Part shown: piece after piece, positions 26,422 to 35,996 of the stretch
Layout of the letters: every line of letters begins with the position of its first letter
Position numbering within the stretch: the first letter of the stretch is position 1
Assembly (NCBI GenBank): GCA_028680705.1
Contig: JAQUJY010000007.1
Coordinates: 1 to 60,443, forward strand
DNA: 60,443 bases
Direction of reading: 5' to 3'
Source of the DNA: Bacteroidales bacterium
GTDB taxonomy: Bacteria; Bacteroidota; Bacteroidia; Bacteroidales; Tenuifilaceae
Translations under genes and position numbers: made by a program
The notes under the pieces: generated by a model
Told to the model about the DNA's origin: nothing
The model's database searches: none
What the model saw: the letters and a program-made list of their open reading frames with translations, nothing else

Positions 26422-27636
26422 TTATCCCAACTTTCCAGCAATAAATGCAGTTGTCCAAGCAGCTTGCAGGTTAAACCCTCCAGTTATGGCATCAATATCT
26501 AGCACTTCGCCAGCAAAGTATAGGTTTTTGCAAACCTTGCTCTGCATTGTATTAAAATCAATACTCTCTAAACTAACGCCACCACAGGTTACAAACTCAT
26601 CGCGAAATGTGGATTTGCCTTTAACCAAGTAGATATCGTTAGTTAGGAGGTTGGTTAGCTTGTTTATACTCTTTTTGCCAAGTTCTCCCCACTTTTTATT
26701 TGCTGGTACTTCGGTCTTTTCGAGAAGGTAAATCCATAATCTTGTGCAAAGGCCGTATGGCCTTATATTGACAATTATCTTTTTTGAGTGCTCGTGCGAA
26801 AGAGAGAGTAAGCTGTTGGCAACAAGCTCATGGTTTTGCTCGTTTACCCAGTTAACTTGAATAGTGAAGATATGCTCTTTCTCGCTTAGTAACCTTGCGC
26901 CGTAGGATGAGAGCTTAAGAATGGCTGGGCCACTCATTCCCCAATGAGTAATAAGCAATGGGCCATTGGACTTTAAGCGAGTACCCTGAATGCTAACCAA
27001 TGCATTATCAACCACAACTCCCATAAGTTTAGTTATGCGATTGTTGGGTATATTAAATGTGAATAGCGAGGGAACTGGAGTCTCAATCTTGTGGTTTAGC
27101 TGTTCTAGCCATTTTAGTCCCTCACTTCTTGGCGATCCACCTGTTGTGACAATAACCTTATGGAATTGGCGAGGTGTAGTATCACCTTTCGTAAATTGCA
27201 ATTCTAGTTTTTCGTCAATTGGCGTAATTCCCTTAACACCCTTACCTGTTTCTATTGTAATTTTTAGCCTTTTTGCTTCGCGTAAAAAGCAGTCGATAAT
27301 GGTTTGTGAGTCCTGCGAAGCAGGAAATACGCAGTTGTCGCTTTGGGTAACAAGTGGAACACCACGCTTCGCAAACCATTCAATAGTATCGCCTGTGCTA
27401 AATGTGCGGAAAGCCTTTTTTAAACTTCGTCCGCCACGGGGGTAGGCCTTACATAACTCTGGGATATTTGTGAGTCCATTGGTAACGTTACACCTTCCGC
27501 CACCCGATATTTTTACCTTGGCAAGCACCCTTTGCGATTTTTCGAAGATTACCACTGAAGCATTTGGGAAATTTTCCTTTACAGCAATTGCCGAAAAGAA
27601 ACCTGCTGCACCTCCACCAATTACTGCTACCTCCAT
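26422..27636 (-). CDS. HI0933-family FAD-dependent oxidoreductase
   Basis: A 404-residue flavoprotein of the HI0933/YhiN ('aminoacetone oxidase-like') family. The N-terminal FAD site [19 protein letters not shown] is at 3-21. [15 protein letters not shown] and [14 protein letters not shown] are the family's signature blocks, [19 protein letters not shown] follows in the middle, and the C-terminus has [17 protein letters not shown] and [24 protein letters not shown]-type sequence. The ATG at 27636 places the Rossmann strand at residue 3, as in homologues; the upstream ATG at 27678 adds an unsupported 14-residue tail. Physiological substrate unknown. Confidence 0.92.
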   Translation of the reverse strand: [404 protein letters not shown]

Positions 27637-27678
27637 TTTACTTTGTATCGATTTTTTAGGCGTTTTAAAACTTACCAC

Positions 27679-28043
27679 AAAGGTAATTACTTAGGTGTGA
27701 TGTTTTATTTTATTTCAACTAAACTGTATAACTCCAATTCAATGTTGTTTAGTTAAGACTGTCGGCTTCGGCTACGTTCAGCCTGAGTCAGCCTGAGCCG
27801 ACGGCTATAATTGAATAGTAAGTTACATCTCCCGTTCGGCTTAGGTTTACTTGCCTGTGGTTGGTTGTGCCAAGCAAGAGCCCTCTGATTTCTGGTACAA
27901 ATAGAAACGCTATATAAGTAAAATCAAACAGCCAAGAGTGGCACAAGTTGAACCGAAATCACTGGCACTAACAGACTGAAAACAGTGGTACAAATCATAC
28001 CGAGATAGCCAAATCAACCTTGGTATCTTTACTTATGCAGGTG
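27679..28043. repeat. Intergenic region with a GC-rich inverted/direct repeat element
   Basis: A 365-bp stretch with no gene. Its left part is unusually GC-rich: GTCGGCT (27761-27767) pairs with AGCCGAC (27796-27802), and the loop holds the direct repeat CAGCCTGAG twice in tandem (10-bp period). It looks like a miniature or REP-type repeat. The rest (27820-28040) is ordinary AT-rich sequence in which I see no promoter, RNA gene or ORF. Confidence 0.4.
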
Positions 28044-29628
28044 TTATTTAGCGTTTAAGTATTGTGGTACTTTTCTTTGATTTGTTTTACACTCAAATGC
28101 GTAGGCAATTTCAATAAGGATTGGTTCGTTCCAGGCTTTTCCGAAAAAGGATACGCCAACGGGCAATCCATCAACATAACCCATTGGTAGGCTGATGATA
28201 GGATATCCTGCCTGTGCAGAGGGCGAAGAGCTGGCAAGCTGAAAACTATCGCCATTAATTAAATCTGTTTTCCAAGCGGGGCTTCCTGTGGGCGCTACAA
28301 TTGCATCAAGGCTATGCATGTCCATCACTTTATCAATACCATTTGTTCGGCTTTGGCTCATCAAATCTGCTAATGCTTTTTTGTATTCGGGCGATTCTAA
28401 ATCGCCTTTTGCTTGGGCCATCTCTAGGTATATTTGATTGAAATATCTTAGCTCAATTGAATCAACTTTGTTAAACTCAATAAGCTCTTCAAGGCTTTTA
28501 ATGGGAGCATTGGGACCAAGGCTGCTAAAGTATTTATTAAGCCCATCTTTATACTCATAAAGCATAACCTCAAAGGAGTTTTGACCCGAATTTATGTCAA
28601 CTATTTCTTTAATCTCAATAATCTCAACCCCTTCATCTTTTAGTAAACGAATAGTTTGGCTCATTACGCTATCCACCTTAAAGTTTCGGCCAGATGCGCC
28701 CGTAAAGTAGCCAATCCGTTTGTTTGCTAGTCCATCTTTTTTAAGAAACTGGGTGTAATCGGTATGGGAATTTCCCTTGCTTAACAGTGTTTTTTTATCC
28801 ATATTATCGATTCCCACAAGGGCACCAAGGCAGATGGTTACATCTTTTACCGACCGTCCCATTGGCCCAGGGGAGTCTTGAGTTTCGGCTATTGGGATTA
28901 TCCCCGTACGGCTTATTAGGCCAACGGTTGGCTTTATTCCCACTATTCCATTGGCATGCGATGGGCAAACAATTGAACCATTTGTTTCTGTACCAATGGC
29001 CAGCATGGTAAGATTTGCCGAAACTGCCACACCTGAGCCTGAACTTGAACCGCATGGGTTTCGCGTTATGTCGTATGGGTTAAGGGTTAATCCACCAGCA
29101 CCGCTCCACCCGCTTGTTGAGAGGTCCCCTCTAAAGTTAGCCCACTCGCTAAGGTTGGCTTTCCCAAGTATAATGGCACCTGCCTCTCTTAATTTTTTAG
29201 CCACATAGCTGTCGTTTAATGGGAACGAGTTTGCCAATGCTCTTGAGCCTCCAGTTGTTGGCATCTTATCATGGGTATCTATATTGTCCTTAAGTACGTA
29301 CAGGTATTCCGTGTAACGGACCCCGCTTATTGCCATTCTGCAACTCTTTGTCTAACTCTTTGGCAATATCAATTGCATCGGGGTTTACTGTTACCATTGA
29401 GTTTAGGCTTGGTCCATGCTTATCAATACGCTCAATCCTATCAATATAGGCCTTAACAACCTCTTCAACAGTAAACTCACCATTGTTGTATCCCTCTTGA
29501 ATTTGCTCTATGCTGTATTCTAAAAACCGAAACCTATTGTAATCGGGTTTTTTGTTATTGGTGCATGCTGTTAGAATAATGATAAAGGCTATGATAATAC
29601 CTATTGTAAGGTTGGGAGTAGTTTTCAT
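28044..29628 (-). pseudogene. Lipoprotein amidase, frameshifted
   Basis: An amidase-signature-family hydrolase split by one frameshift. The N-terminal part (ATG 29628; lipoprotein signal with lipobox LTAC) reads to RGPLHGIPV then stops. The downstream frame resumes at LKDNIDTHDKMPTTGGS and continues through GSSSGSGVAVSANL and GTETNGSIVCPSHANGIVGIKPT to the C-terminus. Dropping one base (the G on the minus strand at about 29297, inside GTACGTAC) restores the family consensus GIPVLLKDN, so a single-base insertion just before the catalytic lysine explains the break. Joined length is about 528 residues. It would be an envelope-anchored amidase related to GatA and to peptide/fatty-acid amidases. 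It may be a true pseudogene or a sequencing error. Confidence 0.88.
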
Positions 29629-29810
29629 GGTAGTATGTATTATGGTTATCAAATTTAGCCGATAAGATAGAGAATATCTTGATACAAAAAGATTGTGAAA
29701 GCATTTTTTTGATAGTGTTTTAAATGCTTAGGTAAAGCAACTCTCAGTTTTACGGCATTGAATATCAAGGAAGCAAATAAAAAAGGCATACTGTTTTAGC
29801 GTAAAATTCA

Positions 29811-29818
29811 TATCTTTG
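29811..29818 (+). promoter_or_regulatory. Bacteroidota -7 box upstream of the transaldolase gene
   Basis: TATCTTTG, a perfect TAnnTTTG match, 32 bp before the ATG at 29851. The -33 element is weak. Confidence 0.55.
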
Positions 29819-29850
29819 TCATTTAGTGATAAACCTAATAATATTATAGC

Positions 29851-30510
29851 ATGAGATTCTTTATTGATACAGCAAACCTCGATCAGATTCGTGAAGCCAA
29901 CGATTTGGGGGTTCTGGATGGCGTAACAACAAACCCCTCGCTTATGGCCAAAGAGGGTATTAAGGGTGATGCAAACATAAAGCAGCACTACGTTGATATC
30001 TGCAATATTGTAAAAGGTGGCGATATTTCGGCAGAGGTAATTGCTACCGATTTTGAAGGGATGATTCGTGAGGGAAAAGAGTTAGCCGCCCTACACGAGC
30101 AGATTGTGGTTAAAGTTCCTTGCACAAAGGATGGCATTAAGGCTATAAAATATTTTACGGATAACGGTATTAGCACTAACTGTACGTTAGTTTTTTCCAT
30201 TGGGCAAGCCTTACTTGCTGCAAAGGCAGGGGCAACCTATGTTTCGCCATTTATTGGCAGATTGGATGATGTATCAACCGATGGGGTTGAACTTATTCGT
30301 CAAATTGTTGATGTGTATAACTACTACGAGTATGGTACTCAGGTGCTAGCGGCATCAATTCGTCATACCATGCATATAGTACAGTGTTTAGAGGCTGGCG
30401 CCGATGTGGCAACTTGCCCGTTAAATGCCATTTTGGGTTTGCTTAAACACCCGCTTACTGATATAGGATTGGCAACGTTTTTAGAAGATTATAAAAAGGT
30501 TAACGGGTAA
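29851..30510 (+). CDS. fsa: Fsa/TalC-type transaldolase
   Basis: A 219-residue small transaldolase of the fructose-6-phosphate aldolase/transaldolase (MipB/TalC) group: [30 protein letters not shown], the Schiff-base lysine in VKVPCTKDG (about residue 85), [31 protein letters not shown], and the C-terminal [17 protein letters not shown]. It acts in the non-oxidative pentose phosphate pathway or as an Fsa aldolase. The two are separated by a few active-site residues that I cannot assign confidently, so the substrate is open. A terminator follows. Confidence 0.94.
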   Translation: MRFFIDTANLDQIREANDLGVLDGVTTNPSLMAKEGIKGDANIKQHYVDICNIVKGGDISAEVIATDFEGMIREGKELAALHEQIVVKVPCTKDGIKAIKYFTDNGISTNCTLVFSIGQALLAAKAGATYVSPFIGRLDDVSTDGVELIRQIVDVYNYYEYGTQVLAASIRHTMHIVQCLEAGADVATCPLNAILGLLKHPLTDIGLATFLEDYKKVNG

Positions 30511-30530
30511 TTTATACTTAGAAAGGTAAT

Positions 30531-30566
30531 GGCACACCACCTGTAATAATGGTTGGTGTGCCTTTT
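30531..30566 (+). terminator. Rho-independent terminator after the transaldolase gene
   Basis: A 9-bp perfect stem (GGCACACCA / TGGTGTGCC) with a 14-nt loop, followed by TTTT, 20 bp after the stop codon. Confidence 0.85.
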
Positions 30567-30592
30567 GGTTTAATGATATAAAACTATAAGGT

Positions 30593-31204
30593 ATGCTTAT
30601 TAAAATTTATCCAGACAATCCAAACCTACGCGAACTAGAGCGTGTAGTTGAAATACTGCGTGATGGGGGAGTTATAATTTACCCCACCGACACGGTGTAT
30701 GGTATTGGTTGCGATATTACCAAGCCAAGGGCAGTTGAGCGTATTATACAGATTAAAGGAATGAAACTAAAGGATGCTAAGTTCTCTTTTATTTGTAGCG
30801 ACCTTAGCCATATTGCCGATTTTGCGCGGGTAGGAAATAGCACTTTTAAGTTGCTGAAAAGAAATTTGCCGGGCCCTTTTACTTTCATTATCCCTGGATT
30901 GAATAAGGTTCCCGATTATTTTATCTCCAAGCGTAAAACAGTGGGTATTCGGATCCCGAATAATCCGATACCGCTGGAACTGGTTAGGCTATTGGGCAAC
31001 CCACTTCTTACCACCTCGCTCAAGGATGATGATGATGTAATTGAGTACACCACAGATCCTGAATTAATCTACGAAAAGTATGCAGATATTGTGGATGTAG
31101 TAATTGATGGTGGCTATGGCGATAACTCTCCTTCAACCGTTGTTGATTGCACCACCGATGAGGCAGTGATAATTCGTGAGGGCAAGGGTGAACTAATCTG
31201 GTAA
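30593..31204 (+). CDS. YrdC/Sua5/YciO-family protein (threonylcarbamoyl-AMP synthase type)
   Basis: A 203-residue single-domain YrdC-fold protein: GGVIIYPTDTVYGIGCDI near 26-43, KGMK near 56, the NLPGPFTFIIPG strand, a KRKTVGIRIPNNP segment, and PSTVVD near the end. TsaC makes threonylcarbamoyl-AMP for the universal tRNA t6A modification. The sequence lacks the C-terminal Sua5 domain and could equally be the YciO paralogue, whose role is less certain. ATG at 30593. It lies convergent to def with zero spacing: the stop codons adjoin at 31204/31205. Confidence 0.88.
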   Translation: MLIKIYPDNPNLRELERVVEILRDGGVIIYPTDTVYGIGCDITKPRAVERIIQIKGMKLKDAKFSFICSDLSHIADFARVGNSTFKLLKRNLPGPFTFIIPGLNKVPDYFISKRKTVGIRIPNNPIPLELVRLLGNPLLTTSLKDDDDVIEYTTDPELIYEKYADIVDVVIDGGYGDNSPSTVVDCTTDEAVIIREGKGELIW

Positions 31205-31756
31205 CTATACTAGTTTAACGCGGTATGATGCGCTAAACTTTCCTTTTGCAATGGCGTTTAGTTTACTTTTGAGTAGTTGCCTTCTTATGGGCGAAACCCT
31301 ATCGGTAAAGAGAATACCGTCCAGATGATCGTACTCATGCTGAATGATTCTAGCGGCTAAACCTTCGAACTTTTCTATGTGTGGTGCAAAGTTCTCATCT
31401 AGGTATTCAATAGTAACAGTTTCTGGACGTTCAACATCTTCGCGGATATTGGGAATGCTCAGGCATCCTTCGTTGAAGAGTATCGGGTTCCCTATTCTTT
31501 CCGTTATTTTTGCGTTAATAAAGATTTTCTTGAAATCTTTCATATCTGGGTGCTCATCGGCTAGGGGAGATGCATCAATAACGAAAACCCTTATGGATAG
31601 CCCAATCTGAGGTGCTGCTAATCCAATACCGTCCGACTGGTACATTGTTTCAAACATATCCTCATAAAGTTGATTGAGGTTTGGGTAATCTGGGGTAATA
31701 TCTTCGGCAACTCTTCGAAGTACTGACGATCCGTATACGTAAACAGGTTTAATCAT
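31205..31756 (-). CDS. def: Peptide deformylase
   Basis: Fe/Zn metallo-enzyme removing the N-formyl group from nascent proteins. It has 183 residues with all three motifs: GIGLAAPQIG at 43-52, EGCLSIP at 96-102 (metal ligand C98) and QHEYDHLDG at 139-147 (H140, E141, H144). It overlaps the end of ruvX by 8 bp and is the last gene of the apparent operon kinase-regulator-ruvX-def. Confidence 0.97.
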   Translation of the reverse strand: MIKPVYVYGSSVLRRVAEDITPDYPNLNQLYEDMFETMYQSDGIGLAAPQIGLSIRVFVIDASPLADEHPDMKDFKKIFINAKITERIGNPILFNEGCLSIPNIREDVERPETVTIEYLDENFAPHIEKFEGLAARIIQHEYDHLDGILFTDRVSPIRRQLLKSKLNAIAKGKFSASYRVKLV

Positions 31757-32189
31757 GTTTGTTATTTAACTTTTGAAAATCTAAACTCTCTAGATATGAT
31801 TGTAGTATTATAGTGGCACTAATTGTGTCAACAAGTGCTTTATTCCTTCTGCCCATTTTTTTCACACCACCATCGAGCATGGTTTGATGGGCAATTTTTG
31901 ATGTAAAGCGCTCATCAACAAAAATCATTGGAATTTCCGGAAAAACCTTTTTTAATCTATTAATTACCGGTTCGATGTACTTAACAGCTTCTGACGGAGT
32001 ATTGTTCATTTGTTTTGGCATGCCAACCACCATTAGCTCCACGGCTTCATTCTTAAGATAATTCTGAATAAAGATGCTGAGTTTTCCGGTCTCAACTGTG
32101 GCAATTCCGTTAGCGCTAATCTTAAGCTTATCGGTAACGGCTATGCCAGTTCTTTTTCTTCCTATGTCTAAGGCTAAAATCCTTCCCAC
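31749..32189 (-). CDS. ruvX: Putative pre-16S rRNA nuclease / Holliday junction resolvase-like (YqgF)
   Basis: A 146-residue RNase H-fold YqgF/RuvX protein. LALDIGRKRTGIAVTD (catalytic D7), VVGMPKQMN (GxP motif), FVDERFTS (Glu in VDERFTS) and the C-terminal DTISATIILQSYL carry the family's acidic active site. E. coli YqgF matures the 5' end of 16S rRNA. It starts 2 bp after the response regulator stop and overlaps def by 8 bp, so it is translationally linked with both neighbours. Confidence 0.94.
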   Translation of the reverse strand: MGRILALDIGRKRTGIAVTDKLKISANGIATVETGKLSIFIQNYLKNEAVELMVVGMPKQMNNTPSEAVKYIEPVINRLKKVFPEIPMIFVDERFTSKIAHQTMLDGGVKKMGRRNKALVDTISATIILQSYLESLDFQKLNNKHD

Positions 32190-32191
32190 AG

Positions 32192-32956
32192 CTATTTTTC
32201 TTGATTCTTGTTATGCCTTGTGAGCTGGTCAATAAACTCACCTTTTGTTATTGTGCCTATCTTAACAGTATGGTTACCCTCAAGCACTATGGATCCCTTA
32301 CCAGTTTTTTTAAACTTTAAAACTTTATTCAGGTTTACCATAATCCCTTTATCAACTCTTAAAAATCCTTTTTGGGTAAGGAGCGAGGGTATTTCGGCGT
32401 TTGTATTCTCGTAGCTATTTACTGTGCCATTGCTCATGGTAAAGGTAATGGTTTCTCTCTCTAGTTTTGCAATAATTGCTGTGCTTAAATCGACATAGCT
32501 ATAATTTTCTTTGCCTGGAATTACAAGTTTTCGAGGTATAATTTCTTTGATATTCTCAAAGAGTACGGCATATCGTTCTCTTGGGTCAACGTTACTTTTT
32601 AGCAGTTTTGTAACCCTTTTTACCGCAAGAGTAAGCTCATTAATATCTATAGGCTTTAGGATGTAATCGATAGCGCTATACTTAAACGCTTTTATGGCAT
32701 ACTGGTTGTAAGCAGTGATAAAGATTACTTCAAACCTATGCCCGGGAAGTTGTTCCAGTAATTTAAACCCATTCGCTTGTGGCATTTCAATATCGAGAAA
32801 AACGATGTCGGGGTTCGTTTCTTCAATCAGTTTTATACCATCGTTAACCGAAGACCCTTTCCCTACGATTGAAACGTTGGGGCAGTTTAGCTGCAGTAAA
32901 ATTTCAAGGGAGCGTTGAGCTGCAACCTCATCATCAATGATAATTGCTTTAAGCAT
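32192..32956 (-). CDS. LytTR-family response regulator
   Basis: A 254-residue two-component regulator. The receiver domain (1-120) has D9/D10 in IIDDE, the phosphorylatable D55 in IVFLDIEMP and K108-type KPI; the C-terminal LytTR DNA-binding domain (about 150-254) follows. The ATG at 32956 starts right at the first receiver strand (MLKAIIIDDE); the longer frame upstream would overlap the kinase gene and has no family support. The kinase gene ends 82 bp upstream in the same direction, so the two form a LytS/LytR-like pair. DNA targets unknown. Confidence 0.95.
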   Translation of the reverse strand: MLKAIIIDDEVAAQRSLEILLQLNCPNVSIVGKGSSVNDGIKLIEETNPDIVFLDIEMPQANGFKLLEQLPGHRFEVIFITAYNQYAIKAFKYSAIDYILKPIDINELTLAVKRVTKLLKSNVDPRERYAVLFENIKEIIPRKLVIPGKENYSYVDLSTAIIAKLERETITFTMSNGTVNSYENTNAEIPSLLTQKGFLRVDKGIMVNLNKVLKFKKTGKGSIVLEGNHTVKIGTITKGEFIDQLTRHNKNQEK

Positions 32957-33038
32957 AAGCTTTCGCCAGATTTCTATAATTGCAAAGATATGAAAAATGG
33001 GACAATTTACTCTAAAAAATGGTTTGGGTAGGGATAAA

Positions 33039-35996
33039 CTACTCGTCTTGGAAATTAACGGGGATGGTGATTTCAACCTTAGTCCCATTTGGTTCACCAG
33101 CTTCAGTGGTAAGATCGAAGTACTCTATGAGAAACTTATTTTTGTATAGGGTGTTGAGCAACTCTATGCGTTGAGCTGTTATTTTGAATCCATGAGATTT
33201 ATGTTCCATATCCTGTTTGCTCCTTATGGTCTGCGCCTCTTGGCGTCCAATACCATTGTCTTCAACAGTGCACACCACTTTATCCAACACCTTTTTTAAG
33301 GTGATTTTAACCCAGCCTTCTTGAGTTTGCTTGAGCATAATGCCGTGCCAAATAGAGTTTTCTACAAAGGGCTGAATGAGTAGGGTGGGGACTTTTTGCT
33401 TAAGTAGTTCGTCACCCTCAACATCTATTGAATACTCAAATTTTCCCGATAATCTAAGCGATTCTAGTTCCAGATATAGTTTTAGAGCCTCTAATTCCTC
33501 CTTAAGCGGTATTGTGGTTTGCTGAGAATTATCGAGAATTAACCTCATTAGTTTGGCAAACTTGGTAAGATATTTATGTGAGCTAATTATATCCTTTTCT
33601 AGGATATAGAGCTGTATAGAGTTTAGAGTATTAAAAAGAAAGTGAGGGTTCATTTGCTGTCGAAGCGATTGCTGTTTATAGGTGTTGAGGTTATTTATAA
33701 GCTGATTCCGTTTTCGGATTGATACAACTTTTATTTTGTAAATGAGAAACATAATACCGCTAAAAGCCATTGCCAATAGGAAAATGAACCAGATACGTTG
33801 CCAGAATGGGGGCTGTATGGTAAATGAAAACTCTGCTGGTGTGCACCAGCAAGCATCATGGCATTGCGCGCTTACCTGAAAGGTATACATATTGGGTTTC
33901 AAGTCAGAGTAGGTTGAAGTTGTTGAGACGGTGTTTGCCCATGTAGAATCTACTCCTAAAAGGCGATACTGATAATTAATATTTCCCATTTTACGGTAGT
34001 TAAACCCAACAAAGTCGAATGTTAAGTAGTTCTCGGAGTATTCAATAGAAGGGTTCGGTGGCAGTGCATGTATCTCTTTACCGTTAATTTTTATGCTTGT
34101 AATAAGCGTTTTTGATTTAATGGGTTTAGGGTTGATCTGTTTCTTTTCATGTACACATAATCCTTTTGGCGTGGCGGCGTAAATTCTATTGCCGTATGAC
34201 CATATATCGTTAACCACATTTGTGGGTAATCCTGCAGAAACATCAATGTTTTTAATTATCGGATTGTTGTATTTATCGAATGTGACCGAAGATATTCCAT
34301 TCTTAGTGGCTAACCATATGGTTGTGCTATCTATTGCTATTTTATTGATATAATTGCTTAGCAGCCCTTCTTTTTTTGTTATAGCATGAATTTCATTTTC
34401 TCTTATCACGATTAGCCCAAACCCCTTCGATGCAATTAACATTTTATCGTTAAAGGCTGTTATGTGGTTTGCTGGTTGGGAAAACAGGACATTCTTATCA
34501 CCCAGATACAGGTATGAACCATTCGTATATTGCCATATGCCGTTGGTTGTCCCCATCCAAAGAGTTTCTGAACTATCCTGAAAAACTGTATAAATCATCC
34601 CCGAAAATTCATTCTCTTCCCTAGAGTTGTATGTAAACTCTTTACCATTGAATTTTCGAATCCCCCAGCTGCTGGCAATCCAGTATTCACCATCAGTAGA
34701 TTTTATCATTTGTCTTGGGTAACTACCCGCTAGATTATGAGCCAGAGGGTACCTTTTTATCGTTTCATTGTTAATGCTATGCAGATGGCTAAATGAACCT
34801 ACCCACAATGTTCTGTCAGTAGAATCTATACCAATAAACCTTATTGGCGAGTTTCCTTTATATGGCGATTTAATACTGTAGGGTTGAATCTTGTTTTTGT
34901 TAATTTTTACTACTGTTCCCAAGTCATCTCCGGTAAAAATCCCTTGCTTGTTAACAAAAACGCTGGTAATATAATTGCTGGGTAATCCCTGATCTTTACT
35001 GTAGACCAGTATTTCAATGTTTGGACAGTAAAAGACTCCATTTGAAAGAGTTGAGAACCAATAGCCGCCTTCAAAATCACGAATAACTGAGGTCACAATT
35101 TCGCTCTGAAGAAAGGTGCTTTTTGTTTCACCCCAAAAATCACTCTTCTCAAACATGTGAACTCCACCCTCAATAGGTGCTACCCAAAGATTGTTTTTGT
35201 CATCTATACTTGCCCAGATAATCTCTTTTCCTAAGGGTGTAGATTTTGATACCTTTTCATTTTCAAGTCTAAACAGATAACCCATTGTGCTTAGCGTGTA
35301 CCGATTCTTGTCATGCTTAATAAAGTATATATGAAAAGGTGCCCCTTTATTGGGCTCTATTTTTGGGGAGTTAATAGCAAAAGTTCTATTAGGTGACTTA
35401 AATACTACACGATTGGGATTGTTCTTTTGTGAGAGTGAAATCAATATAGTCTCGTTGTTTATCTCCTCAATAAGAGTATTGCAATTATATTCAGTTGACA
35501 GTAATTCTTTAACAATTCCTTCGGAGTTAATCGTTAAAAGGCCATAGCCTTTAAAGGATAGGTAAACGGTATTTAGCGAATCAACATAGAATGATTTTTT
35601 AACTGTTCCTCTTGATTTTGCTACATAATCGTTTATTCGGTAATTAAATTCATAGGGTTTTATAATACCATTTTCCATGTAGGTTAACCGGCCCGAATTG
35701 CCAATAAACCAATAGCGCCCTTTATAATCAATGTAAATTTCATGGATTGCAGTTTCAATCAAGCCATCCTCTATGCCATAGTTTTTAAACGTGTAGCCAT
35801 CGAAACGGCTAACGCCGTTATCGGTTGCCATCCAAATATATCCTAACGAATCTTGAATAACGTGGTACACCTCGTTGGACGGCATACCATTGTCCGCGGT
35901 AAAGTTTTTAAAAACGGGTTTAGGTTCTACTATTTGGCTGTATCCCAAAGAGCAACTCAATGCTAACAGGAATAAACAATTTAAAATTGTTTTCAC
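33039..35996 (-). CDS. Propeller/Y_Y_Y sensor histidine kinase (LytS-like)
   Basis: A 985-residue membrane kinase. Signal peptide 1-20; then ~600 residues of periplasmic two-component-regulator propeller repeats (NGMPSNEVYHVIQDSLGYIW, with variants such as IYTVFQDSSETLWMGT); a Y_Y_Y domain (FDFVGFNYRKMGNINYQYRL) at about 650-730; one transmembrane helix (IWFIFLLAMAFSGIMFLIY); then a short His-kinase domain with the phospho-acceptor QMNPHFLFNTLNS (His near 780) and an ATPase domain (ENSIWHGIM, DNGIGR). It has the architecture of hybrid polysaccharide sensors of Bacteroides but without a fused regulator, and signals to the LytTR protein. GTG start. Ligand unknown; no polysaccharide-utilisation locus adjoins. 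Confidence 0.95.
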   Translation of the reverse strand: MKTILNCLFLLALSCSLGYSQIVEPKPVFKNFTADNGMPSNEVYHVIQDSLGYIWMATDNGVSRFDGYTFKNYGIEDGLIETAIHEIYIDYKGRYWFIGNSGRLTYMENGIIKPYEFNYRINDYVAKSRGTVKKSFYVDSLNTVYLSFKGYGLLTINSEGIVKELLSTEYNCNTLIEEINNETILISLSQKNNPNRVVFKSPNRTFAINSPKIEPNKGAPFHIYFIKHDKNRYTLSTMGYLFRLENEKVSKSTPLGKEIIWASIDDKNNLWVAPIEGGVHMFEKSDFWGETKSTFLQSEIVTSVIRDFEGGYWFSTLSNGVFYCPNIEILVYSKDQGLPSNYITSVFVNKQGIFTGDDLGTVVKINKNKIQPYSIKSPYKGNSPIRFIGIDSTDRTLWVGSFSHLHSINNETIKRYPLAHNLAGSYPRQMIKSTDGEYWIASSWGIRKFNGKEFTYNSREENEFSGMIYTVFQDSSETLWMGTTNGIWQYTNGSYLYLGDKNVLFSQPANHITAFNDKMLIASKGFGLIVIRENEIHAITKKEGLLSNYINKIAIDSTTIWLATKNGISSVTFDKYNNPIIKNIDVSAGLPTNVVNDIWSYGNRIYAATPKGLCVHEKKQINPKPIKSKTLITSIKINGKEIHALPPNPSIEYSENYLTFDFVGFNYRKMGNINYQYRLLGVDSTWANTVSTTSTYSDLKPNMYTFQVSAQCHDACWCTPAEFSFTIQPPFWQRIWFIFLLAMAFSGIMFLIYKIKVVSIRKRNQLINNLNTYKQQSLRQQMNPHFLFNTLNSIQLYILEKDIISSHKYLTKFAKLMRLILDNSQQTTIPLKEELEALKLYLELESLRLSGKFEYSIDVEGDELLKQKVPTLLIQPFVENSIWHGIMLKQTQEGWVKITLKKVLDKVVCTVEDNGIGRQEAQTIRSKQDMEHKSHGFKITAQRIELLNTLYKNKFLIEYFDLTTEAGEPNGTKVEITIPVNFQDE

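Noticed and set aside
27755-27805. CRISPR-like array
   Set aside because: Only two short direct repeats of ~10 bp with no unique spacers of constant length; no cas genes in the window.
27990-28044. Possible tRNA or small RNA near the amidase end
   Set aside because: No cloverleaf, T-loop motif or conserved tRNA features could be paired here; no tRNA was found anywhere in the window.
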